A stretch of DNA of 5,047 nucleotides from Candidatus Coliplasma caballi (GTDB lineage Bacteria; Bacillota; Clostridia; Oscillospirales; CAG-382). The notes below the pieces were generated by a model. It was not told the DNA's origin, did no database searches, and saw only the letters and a program-made list of their open reading frames with translations. Below are positions 1 through 4,791 of this stretch, in pieces. The stretch spans positions 1 to 5,047 of the forward strand of contig JAGHTH010000076.1 in assembly GCA_018065365.1 (NCBI GenBank). Reading direction: 5' to 3'. The position numbers and the translations under genes are program-made. Every line of letters starts with the position of its first letter. Positions within the stretch are counted from its first letter, which is position 1.

Positions 1-49
1 CAAAATCACAGGTGCGAACAATAATCCCGCCCAACACCATGTGGTTCAT
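1..49 (-). CDS. Start of an unidentified protein gene, cut by the window edge
   Basis: The reverse strand has an ATG at 49-47 preceded, with a 6-nt gap, by a good Shine-Dalgarno sequence AAGGAG (61-56). The 16 visible codons read MNHMVLGGIIVRTCDF and stay open to the edge. The start lies 19 nt after the stop codon of the coding remnant at 69-230, which is normal spacing for co-transcribed genes. A second in-frame ATG at 40 is possible but fits the ribosome binding site less well. I do not recognise the protein, and the fragment is too short to assign a function. The call rests on ribosome binding site, start codon and position. Confidence 0.5.
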   Translation of the reverse strand, partial: MNHMVLGGIIVRTCDF

Positions 50-68
50 GGTGTACTCCTTAACTTTT

Positions 69-230
69 TTAATCGTCCATATAGAACTGATTGTAAATCG
101 CGAGCAATTCATCGAGGTCGTCGCGGTAGTTATCGCCGGCTTCGACGATATTTGCCTGCGTTCCGGAAATTTCGATTCGCATAACGAGGTTGTTTTTCTC
201 GTCGGTAACGGTAATGTGAAGCCCGTCACG
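69..230 (-). pseudogene. C-terminal coding remnant of an unrecognised protein
   Basis: Reading the reverse strand from about 227 to the TAA at 71-69 gives 52 residues that look like genuine protein. They begin DGLHITVTDEKNNL, include MRIEISG, and end with an acidic helix-like tail (DDLDELLAIYNQF). The frame has no good start: it is closed by a TGA at 266-264, and the only later ATG is the internal one before RIEISG, with no clear ribosome binding site. The stretch directly upstream reads sensibly only in a different frame, where it resembles an RHS repeat (see 212-280). The simplest reading is a gene tail left after a frameshift or recombination. Alternatives are a genuine gene starting at the internal ATG (37 aa) or a sequencing indel near 220-235. 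The downstream gene start at 49 follows closely. Function unknown. Confidence 0.45.
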
Positions 231-280
231 CTGCCGGAAGCGTCGTAGAGGTAATACAGGATATCATTCCCGATCGTTTT
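212..280 (-). pseudogene. RHS-repeat-like core fragment without start or stop
   Basis: In the reverse-strand frame whose codons start at 268, 265 and so on, the translation reads KTIGNDILYYLYDASGSV and then TGF. This resembles the repeated core of Gram-positive RHS/YD-repeat proteins, where a Y-x-Y/L-Y-D-A-x-G-x-V-x-G pattern recurs. It is about 20 residues, begins essentially at the stop codon of the WG lipoprotein gene (279-281), has no start codon, and loses its protein-like character after the TGF. The reading then appears to continue in another frame (69-230). RHS loci are known to carry orphan core fragments attached to exchangeable toxin tips, so this could be a scar of such an exchange. 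The match is from memory of the family and is short, so chance resemblance is possible. Confidence 0.4.
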
Positions 281-1586
281 ATTTTGTGCAGTACAAATAG
301 AAATCTTCGTAGATCGGCTCAATTACGACTTCCCCGGTCTCGTTGATGAAACCCCACTTCCCGTCAACCTGCACCGCTGCAAGCCCGTTGCAGTCAAACG
401 GATAGTAAGCTTCGAATTCCGGTTCGATCACAACTTTTCCCGTCGTGTCGATAAATCCAATCTTCTCACCTACGTGAATATCAGCCAATCCATTCTCGGA
501 AAACTCTCCGACACCGACAGTGATCGGTTCTCCGAAGGCTTTTCCTGTTTTATCGATAAGCTGCCATCCACGATTCACGGACATTGCAAAAAGGTCGTAC
601 CCAAGAGACCGGACAAGAGAGTCGGACACCTCAAAAATATGCGTTCCGCTCTTGTCGATCAGCCCGACTTTTTCACCGATCCGGAAAGCGCCGACTTCCG
701 AAGACGAAGACCACGTCAGATCATCATATTTTGGCTCGATCACAAAAACTCCGCTCTCGTTGACAGCGCCCCACAAGCCGTCTTTTTTAATTAAGGCAAT
801 GCCGTTATCGAGGAAATTGGTTGCTTCCTCAAACTGAAAGTCGATCACGACTTTCCCTTTGGTATTCAAGTACCCCCATTTCTCGTCAAACTTCGCTGCG
901 GCAAGTCCGTTTTTGGTAAAATCTCTCAGTTCATCGTACTTCATGGGAATCACGATTTTGCCGGATCGGTTGACAACCCCATAGAAGACCTCTCCATACC
1001 CTTTGTCAATTTTGGCAAGTCCGTTTGGCTGAAAAGGTTCTCCGCGGAATGACTGAGGGCTGATCACATACTTTCCGGCAGTGTCGATGTAAGCGCCCTT
1101 ATTCTCCTCAGAGAGCCAGACATAAGCAAGCCCATCTTTCCCGAAAGTTCCCGCATTATCATATTTCGGCTCAATGACCATTTTCCCGGTTTTGTCAATG
1201 TAGCCCCATTTTTTCTCTTTTGTGTCGGGGCAAACGGGAGCAAATTCACTTCCGTAAAACCGTCCGACGTCAATATATTTTGCCTCAATGACCAGCTGTC
1301 CTGTCGTATCAATAAAACCATATTTCCCGTCGGCAGAAACGATCGCAAGACCGCTCTCATCAAAAGGGAAAGCAGCATCAAACGTCGGTTCAATCACAAC
1401 TTTTCCGGTTTTATCAATGTAGCCCATTTTATCTCCGAACTTGGTCGGATAAAGCCCTTGTTCAAACCAGTTGCGGACTTCGGTTTTTGCAAAGTCGTCA
1501 TTCCAAACGGCTTCCTCATCTCTGCACCCGACAAGCGTGGTCAAGCAAAGCAACAGCGCAAGAAAAGTAAAAAAGATTTGCTTCAT
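279..1586 (-). CDS. WG-repeat (KWG) surface lipoprotein
   Basis: This 435-residue protein starts with a type II signal peptide: basic start, hydrophobic residues 4-19 and lipobox LVGC with Cys21, so it should be lipid-anchored outside the membrane. From about residue 54 to 426 it is made of 11 repeats of roughly 30 residues with the pattern W/Y-G-Y/F-I-D-x-T-G-K-x-V-I-E-P-x-Y, typical of WG/KWG beta-repeat proteins. Repeats 8 and 9 are the most divergent. Such repeats are thought to form binding scaffolds; no catalytic motif is visible and the ligand is unknown. ATG is preceded by AAGGGG (1600-1595) at 8 nt. No convincing promoter of its own is visible. The gene is clearly more AT-rich than rpe, the carboxypeptidase and DUF421, suggesting separate ancestry. 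Several repeats are also close at DNA level (for example 1385-1430 and 1167-1213), so repeat number may vary by recombination. Confidence 0.9.
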   Translation of the reverse strand: MKQIFFTFLALLLCLTTLVGCRDEEAVWNDDFAKTEVRNWFEQGLYPTKFGDKMGYIDKTGKVVIEPTFDAAFPFDESGLAIVSADGKYGFIDTTGQLVIEAKYIDVGRFYGSEFAPVCPDTKEKKWGYIDKTGKMVIEPKYDNAGTFGKDGLAYVWLSEENKGAYIDTAGKYVISPQSFRGEPFQPNGLAKIDKGYGEVFYGVVNRSGKIVIPMKYDELRDFTKNGLAAAKFDEKWGYLNTKGKVVIDFQFEEATNFLDNGIALIKKDGLWGAVNESGVFVIEPKYDDLTWSSSSEVGAFRIGEKVGLIDKSGTHIFEVSDSLVRSLGYDLFAMSVNRGWQLIDKTGKAFGEPITVGVGEFSENGLADIHVGEKIGFIDTTGKVVIEPEFEAYYPFDCNGLAAVQVDGKWGFINETGEVVIEPIYEDFYLYCTK

Positions 1587-1594
1587 TTTTTTAT
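1587..1594 (-). other. Spacer between ribosome binding site and WG lipoprotein start
   Basis: An A-rich 8-nt spacer separates AAGGGG (1600-1595) from the ATG at 1586. The surrounding 1587-1632 is strongly A-rich on the coding strand and reads as an unstructured translation initiation region. I see no convincing -35/-10 pair there. Confidence 0.4.
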
Positions 1595-1632
1595 CCCCTT
1601 TTTATGTTTTTTGTTTTTTCTGTATTCAGTTC

Positions 1633-1743
1633 TTTTGCGGAGGGTGCGGGAACATATCCGGATCCGGTGGATCCGGATGGCGAGTATTCCGCTTCGCGGA
1701 ATACCTCGCGCGCCTTTGGCGCTGAAAAGGGGTTCCCGCAAAA
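1633..1743. repeat. Compound palindromic element: outer stem enclosing three hairpins
   Basis: Nested perfect inverted repeats fill the gap between the carboxypeptidase and lipoprotein genes. The outer arms are TGCGGGAAC (1645-1653) and GTTCCCGCA (1732-1740). Inside lie, in order: ATCCGGATCC / GGATCCGGAT (1656-1665, 1669-1678; loop GGT), GTATTCCGC / GCGGAATAC (1684-1692, 1696-1704; loop TTC, extended by CGA/TCG across a bulged C), and GCGCC / GGCGC (1710-1714, 1718-1722; loop TTT). The right outer arm has a second possible partner, TTTTGCGG (1633-1640) with CCGCAAAA (1736-1743). Either strand can fold like a cloverleaf. No U-run follows on either strand, so it is not a standard intrinsic terminator. 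It may mark the 3' end of the rpe operon, stabilise its mRNA, or be a copy of a dispersed palindromic repeat. Confidence 0.75.
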
Positions 1744-1756
1744 CATCAAATCACGC

Positions 1757-2719
1757 TCACTCCAGCCCTTTGTAAGCGATATATTCTTCCAGGCACATGC
1801 CGAGTTCGTGCATTTCGGTCGCGGCGAAGCGGCCGACGAAGCGGAAATGCCACGGCTCGTAGATGATTTTGGTGATGTCTTCCTTGTCGGCGGGGTAGCG
1901 CAGGATGAAGCCGAATTTCCAGCAGTTCTCGGCGAGCCATTTCGCCTCGGGCTTTTTGGCAAACGACTGCTCCGCGGAGCCGAGGTTGTGCATATCGCAG
2001 CAAAGCCCGCTTTGGTGTTCGCTCGTGCCGGGCTTGGTCGAGAAGGTCAGGACGTACGCTTCGCATTCCTCGCGCGTCTTGAACTTGTATTGGTGCTGCT
2101 GGCAGTAGGTCTCGAACAGCTGCGCCTGGTAGGAGTAGGAACGGTAGGCACTCGTAACCGTTACGTTGGTAACGGCGCCGCAGGTCAAGCCCTCTTTCAA
2201 GAACGCTTCGAGCGCCATTTCGGCGTTGAGGCGGAGCTTCTGCATCGCGCGGCCGTCTTTGCGCGTGTGGACGCAGTCCACCAGGTCGGCGGGTACGAAG
2301 TCGGCGGCGGGGGTCTGCGTCGGGTTGACCAGAAAGACGCATTCCATCACGTCGCGCGGGTCGATGTAGTCAAGGTAGGGCGTGATGTCGATTTGGTACT
2401 CGTAGGTGTAGCGCGAAAACGGGTCCTCGGAATATTCCACCTCGGAAAGTTCGGGCGCGGACGATTCGTCGGGCTCGGAGGGAGTTTCGCTGCTTTCCGC
2501 AAAGGCGGAAGACGCTTCGGGGGAGGAGGTGTCGGCGGGTTTTTTGCCGCCGCCGCGCACGCAGAGCACGATGATCACGACGATCAGCGCGACCGCCAGC
2601 AGCATCAGCAGTACGCCGATCAGCAGGTGCCTGTTCGCCTGCGCGATGCGCTTCTGACGCGCGGACGCGGTGCGGGAGTTTGCGGCGGAATGCGCCGCGG
2701 GTTTCTTATGCGTTGCCAT
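1757..2719 (-). CDS. Membrane-anchored D,D-carboxypeptidase, VanY-like (peptidase M15B)
   Basis: The 320-residue protein should trim the terminal D-alanine from peptidoglycan stem peptides outside the cell. A basic N-terminus (1-30) leads into one membrane helix (about 31-55), with no signal cleavage site. Residues 61-100 are a Ser/Glu/Pro-rich acidic linker that probably spans the wall. The catalytic domain (about 110-320) carries the M15B signature: SAYRS (190-194), SEHQSG with zinc ligand His235, Asp242, and EPWHFRFVG with catalytic Glu288 and zinc ligand His291. All expected residues are present. Nine cysteines lie in the extracellular part (including Cys240-Cys241), unusual for an exported protein of this family. 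It starts at ATG with GGAGG (2730-2726) just 12 nt after the rpe stop, so the two are co-transcribed. It could be L,D-specific or a general M15 peptidase; vancomycin resistance is not implied because no van genes are nearby. Confidence 0.9.
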   Translation of the reverse strand: MATHKKPAAHSAANSRTASARQKRIAQANRHLLIGVLLMLLAVALIVVIIVLCVRGGGKKPADTSSPEASSAFAESSETPSEPDESSAPELSEVEYSEDPFSRYTYEYQIDITPYLDYIDPRDVMECVFLVNPTQTPAADFVPADLVDCVHTRKDGRAMQKLRLNAEMALEAFLKEGLTCGAVTNVTVTSAYRSYSYQAQLFETYCQQHQYKFKTREECEAYVLTFSTKPGTSEHQSGLCCDMHNLGSAEQSFAKKPEAKWLAENCWKFGFILRYPADKEDITKIIYEPWHFRFVGRFAATEMHELGMCLEEYIAYKGLE

Positions 2720-2731
2720 GTGTTTCCTCCG

Positions 2732-3397
2732 TTACTGCTTCGCGGCGGAAAGTACCGCCTGTGCCGCTTCGCGCACCGAGGGTTTCCCGAGTACGCTGCT
2801 GCCGGCGACCAGCACGTTCGCGCCGGACTCGACGCACAGGCGCGCGTTTTCGACGCCGACGCCGCCGTCCACTTCGATGTCGTAGGAAAGCCCGAGTTCT
2901 TCGCGCCAGCGGGCGAGTTTTTCGACTTTGGGCATCATGTCCGCCATGAATTTCTGCCCGCCGAAGCCCGGCTCGACCGTCATGACCAGCACCATGTCGC
3001 AGAGCGGGAGCAGGTCGCGCAGCACTTCCACGGGCGTGTTCGGCTTGACGGAGATCGCCGCCTTGACGCCTGCGTCGCGGATCTGCCGGAGAACTGCCGC
3101 GGGGTCCTCGGTCGCTTCGTAGTGGAACGTGATCAGGTCGCTACCGGCGCTGACGAACTGCGCGATGTAGCGTTCCGGCCGCTCGATCATTAAGTGCGTG
3201 TCGAAAAAGAGGTCGGTCGCCTTGCGGAGCGACTTGATGACCGGTACACCGAACGAAATGTTCGGCACGAAAAAGCCGTCCATGACGTCGAGGTGGAGAT
3301 ATTCGGCGCCGCCCGCTTTGATTTCGGCGAGCTGCGCTCCCACTTCGGCAAAATTCGCCGCGAGAAGCGAGGGGGCAAGAATGATGTGGTCTTTCAT
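2732..3397 (-). CDS. rpe: Ribulose-phosphate 3-epimerase
   Basis: This cytoplasmic TIM-barrel enzyme interconverts D-ribulose 5-phosphate and D-xylulose 5-phosphate in the non-oxidative pentose phosphate pathway. The 221 residues match the usual family length. Visible landmarks are APSLLAANF (8-16), HLDVMDGFFVPNISFG (35-50) with metal ligands His35 and Asp37, His68 in DTHLMIE, His92, the phosphate-gripping VEPGFGGQ (141-148), catalytic Asp177 in EVDGGV, and the phosphate-binding AGSS (198-201). All active-site residues are intact. I chose the ATG at 3397 because homology begins there (KDHIILAPS). The frame stays open upstream to 3649, but that extension is low-complexity and unlike the family. 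The ribosome binding site AAGGA (3414-3410) is 12 nt away, rather far. It is first in an operon with the carboxypeptidase; no other pentose pathway genes are in view. Confidence 0.97.
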   Translation of the reverse strand: MKDHIILAPSLLAANFAEVGAQLAEIKAGGAEYLHLDVMDGFFVPNISFGVPVIKSLRKATDLFFDTHLMIERPERYIAQFVSAGSDLITFHYEATEDPAAVLRQIRDAGVKAAISVKPNTPVEVLRDLLPLCDMVLVMTVEPGFGGQKFMADMMPKVEKLARWREELGLSYDIEVDGGVGVENARLCVESGANVLVAGSSVLGKPSVREAAQAVLSAAKQ

Positions 3398-3609
3398 AAA
3401 GAAAACCCGTCCTTTCGGAATCGTCTGCATATACTGAAATTGGGGAAAGCAAGCGGCGGGCAGAGGCGCAGGGCTGTCGAAATCTGCACGATCGTGCGGG
3501 ACGTGAACGAACGGTGCGGCTTCGCCGTCGCAGATGATAGGCGGGAGCCGGGGAACAGGCGCGGAAATTGCGTTCCGGCGCCCCTCGGTTTCCGTTTTTT
3601 TCTTCCCTT
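3398..3609 (-). promoter_or_regulatory. Long, structured 5' leader of the rpe operon
   Basis: If transcription starts near 3609, the rpe mRNA has about 212 untranslated nucleotides. The leader is GC-rich and full of complementary segments. One is a 9-bp stem with one bulged base and a 6-nt loop (3558-3566 with 3573-3582). Another is GCAGAT/ATCTGC closing a 54-nt domain (3535-3530 with 3487-3482). A perfect 12-bp palindrome GCACGATCGTGC (3486-3497) overlaps that closing stem, so the two folds exclude each other. I do not recognise a known riboswitch. It might be a regulatory RNA or simply a GC-rich leader. Confidence 0.35.
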
Positions 3610-3615
3610 TTATAT

Positions 3616-3644
3616 AATATAGCACAACGGCGGGAAAATTGCAA
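3616..3644 (-). promoter_or_regulatory. Promoter of the rpe-carboxypeptidase operon
   Basis: On the reverse strand, TTGCAA (3644-3639) and TATATT (3621-3616) are separated by exactly 17 nt, and TGC directly precedes the -10 box, making an extended -10. It is a small AT-rich island in GC-rich surroundings. Its -35 end lies 2 bp from the stop codon of the DUF4363 gene (3648-3646), so rpe can be transcribed independently of the upstream pair. A TTGACT at 3649-3644 is too far (22 nt) to be the -35 box. No terminator is visible between the DUF4363 stop and this promoter, so read-through is also possible. Confidence 0.6.
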
Positions 3645-3645
3645 G

Positions 3646-3990
3646 TCAAAACAGGCCGGAAAAGTTACATTTTTCTCCGCTTTCGATTTCGGAAAGGGCG
3701 AGCCGGAGTTTGCTTCGCGCCGCTTCGGCTTCCGCGGTCGATCCGGGCGTTTTTTCGAGGCAGGAAAGGTCGATCGCGCATTGCATCGCCTGCTCGATCA
3801 AGAGGTGGTTGGAAGACAGGGAGAGCAGGAATTCGTCTTCGCACAGGCGGTCGTACACGGCTTTTCCGCCGTCGGAAGCGGACAAAAGCGACTGCATGGC
3901 GGAAATTTCGGCGCGGACGTAGTGCGCGTTGACGAGGGAGAGCGTCAGCACCGCGGCGAGCAGGAACAGCGCGAGCAGAAAGTTCTTCAC
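3646..3990 (-). CDS. DUF4363 family membrane-anchored protein
   Basis: The 114-residue protein has one N-terminal membrane helix (about 4-21). A mostly alpha-helical soluble part follows, with a segment resembling the family pattern around residues 55-76 (LLSLSSNHLLIEQAM, with His62). It probably faces the cell exterior. I place the start at GTG 3990-3988, which has GGGAGG (4002-3997) 6 nt upstream. The longer open frame reaching 4464 is only the shadow of DUF421 and is rejected. The GTG overlaps the DUF421 stop in a GTGA junction (3990-3987), which implies translational coupling. DUF4363 genes commonly follow DUF421 genes in clostridia, so the products probably act together, but their function is not known. 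The assignment rests on size, topology, the helical motif and this pairing. Confidence 0.75.
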   Translation of the reverse strand: MKNFLLALFLLAAVLTLSLVNAHYVRAEISAMQSLLSASDGGKAVYDRLCEDEFLLSLSSNHLLIEQAMQCAIDLSCLEKTPGSTAEAEAARSKLRLALSEIESGEKCNFSGLF

Positions 3991-4481
3991 GTCGCGCCTC
4001 CCGTTTCGTCGTCGGACGAATTGCCGGTCTGCGCGGACGCGGCGGGCAGCACGCTCATCTTGCCGGTCTGCTCCAGAATGACGGCATCGACTTCTTCCAA
4101 GCCGCGATAGCCGCTTTGCCGGATCTGCGCCAGCACTTCTTCCCGCGAGATGCGCGTTTTGTCGAGGTTGCGCTGCACGAACGCGCCGCCGCGGACAAGC
4201 TCGACGGGGTTTCCTTCGACAAGGCGGCGAAACGTGCGCGATTTGGCACAGAAAAACGCGACGGTTACTTCCAGCGAGCCGATCACGAGCAGGGGAAGCA
4301 GTCCGTGCGCCAGCGGAACGTCGCGGTCGGTCATCGGCAGGGCGGCGAGTTCGGAAAGCAGGATCGCGGAAATGAACTCCGTCATCTGCAATTCCCCGAT
4401 CTGCCGCTTGCCCATCAGCCGCACGACCAGCATCAGAAAGACATACGCAAACAGCGTTCTGCAAAGTAAAACGATCGTAAT
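3987..4481 (-). CDS. DUF421 (YetF-type) membrane protein, short form
   Basis: The protein has an N-terminal membrane part with three likely helices (about 1-21, 33-50, 58-80), including the family hallmark RLMGKRQIGELQ (21-32). A cytoplasmic domain follows: GNPVELVRGGAFVQRNL (90-106), then EEVLAQIRQSGYRGLEEVDAVILEQTGKMSVLP (114-146). It ends soon after SVLP with a Ser/Asp/Gly tail. At 164 residues it lacks the second half of the soluble domain found in ~230-residue Bacillus YetF-like proteins; short forms are usual beside DUF4363. Function is uncertain; some homologues are linked to spore or envelope properties. Start choice is awkward: the only Shine-Dalgarno, AAGGAGG (4492-4486), points to ATT at 4481, where family similarity begins. 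No ATG, GTG or TTG fits it. The upstream in-frame ATG at 4574 would add 31 unlikely residues and bury the Shine-Dalgarno. Confidence 0.85.
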   Translation of the reverse strand: MTIVLLCRTLFAYVFLMLVVRLMGKRQIGELQMTEFISAILLSELAALPMTDRDVPLAHGLLPLLVIGSLEVTVAFFCAKSRTFRRLVEGNPVELVRGGAFVQRNLDKTRISREEVLAQIRQSGYRGLEEVDAVILEQTGKMSVLPAASAQTGNSSDDETGGAT

Positions 4482-4485
4482 GATC

Positions 4486-4492
4486 CCTCCTT
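4486..4492 (-). promoter_or_regulatory. Ribosome binding site that decides the DUF421 start
   Basis: AAGGAGG on the reverse strand is a full Shine-Dalgarno sequence. Downstream on that strand the DUF421 frame reads ATC, ATT, ACG, ATC. ATT at 4481 lies 4 nt away and ATC at 4475 lies 10 nt away, so translation seems to begin at a non-AUG codon. The alternative is that an ATG was lost by mutation or base error. Confidence 0.6.
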
Positions 4493-4509
4493 CGTTACAG
4501 TGTTGCCCG

Positions 4510-4535
4510 AAAAGCGAGCGGTTTATCCCGCTTTT
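4510..4535. repeat. Overlapping alternative hairpins in the DUF421 leader
   Basis: AAAAGCG (4510-4516) and CGCTTTT (4529-4535) form a 7-bp inverted repeat. Inside it, AGCGG (4517-4521) can instead pair with CCGCT (4528-4532). The two pairings share the right arm and exclude each other. On the reverse strand the longer stem ends in CTTTT, a weak terminator-like run, upstream of the DUF421 ribosome binding site. It could be an attenuator, but the U-run is short. Confidence 0.3.
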
Positions 4536-4561
4536 GCAGGATTGCAGGAACGGTTGGGCAG

Positions 4562-4595
4562 GTTGCACAAACAAGGGCGAAAGTTCTTGTGCAAC
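4562..4595. repeat. 9-bp inverted repeat just upstream of the rRNA promoter
   Basis: GTTGCACAA (4562-4570) and TTGTGCAAC (4587-4595) are perfect complements separated by 16 bp. The right arm ends 17 bp before the first rRNA -35 box, in the gap between the divergent DUF421 gene and the rRNA operon. Placement suits a regulator binding site for either direction. There is no T-run, so it is a poor terminator candidate. Confidence 0.5.
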
Positions 4596-4612
4596 TACGG
4601 CATTTTTGCGGG

Positions 4613-4641
4613 TTGACTTTCGACTTTTTCCGTGCTATAAT
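4613..4641 (+). promoter_or_regulatory. Ribosomal RNA operon promoter 1
   Basis: TTGACT (4613-4618) and a perfect TATAAT (4636-4641) are spaced by exactly 17 nt, predicting a start near 4648. The -10 box sits inside a 15-nt dyad, GTGCTAT-A-ATAGCAC (4632-4646). It lies about 330 bp before the 16S sequence and is the first of two tandem promoters, the usual arrangement in front of rRNA operons. Confidence 0.85.
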
Positions 4642-4725
4642 AGCACCTGTTCGCGACGCGGAAGCGGCAACAGTCGTTTATGGCGACGCAGAACACGGCC
4701 GAGCGCATCACACTTCCGAAAAGGA

Positions 4726-4754
4726 AAAGTTTTTTGGAAAACTTTCGAAAAACC
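4726..4754 (+). promoter_or_regulatory. A/T-rich UP-like element upstream of promoter 2
   Basis: The stretch before promoter 2 alternates A and T tracts (AAAAG, TTTTTT, GGAAAAC, TTTCGAAAAA) at about -40 to -65 relative to the expected start near 4792. That is where the alpha subunits of RNA polymerase contact UP elements. AAAGTTTT (4726-4733) and AAAACTTT (4738-4745) also form a perfect 8-bp AT-only-plus-one-GC hairpin with a TTGG loop, without a U-run. Confidence 0.5.
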
Positions 4755-4756
4755 CC

Positions 4757-4785
4757 TTGACAAACGGGAGATGATGTGATATAAT
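4757..4785 (+). promoter_or_regulatory. Ribosomal RNA operon promoter 2
   Basis: This is a full-consensus promoter: TTGACA (4757-4762), 17-nt spacer, TATAAT (4780-4785), predicting a start near 4792. It lies 144 bp downstream of promoter 1 and leaves a leader of about 185 nt before mature 16S rRNA. The exact consensus and the upstream A/T tract suggest very strong transcription. Confidence 0.92.
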
Positions 4786-4791
4786 GACCAA

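Noticed and set aside
12..248. A 78-codon plus-strand frame at the left edge
   Set aside because: The reverse strand has better-supported coding signals here (ribosome binding site at 56-61 and protein-like tail), and this frame shows none.
1645..1740. Standard intrinsic terminator for the rpe operon
   Set aside because: The hairpins are strong but no U-run follows on the reverse strand, so it is listed as a compound palindromic element instead.
1757..2719. Vancomycin resistance determinant
   Set aside because: The gene is VanY-like, but no vanH, vanA/B, vanX or vanR/S genes are nearby and the family is widespread in ordinary wall metabolism.
1604..3193. A 529-codon open frame on the plus strand antisense to the carboxypeptidase and rpe
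   Set aside because: It lies opposite two well-supported genes with intact active sites, has a low-complexity His/Arg/Gly-rich translation typical of GC-rich antisense frames, and no family resemblance.
3398..3649. N-terminal extension of rpe by 84 residues
   Set aside because: The extension is unlike any epimerase, contains the operon promoter and leader, and the family's conserved N-terminus begins exactly at 3397.
3991..4464. Long N-terminal extension of the DUF4363 frame
   Set aside because: This part is an Arg/Ala-rich shadow of DUF421 in another frame; the GTG at 3990 has a clear Shine-Dalgarno and begins the membrane helix.
4150..4779. A 209-codon open frame on the plus strand before the 16S gene
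   Set aside because: It crosses the rRNA promoters and the DUF421 gene and has no ribosome binding site or recognisable domain.
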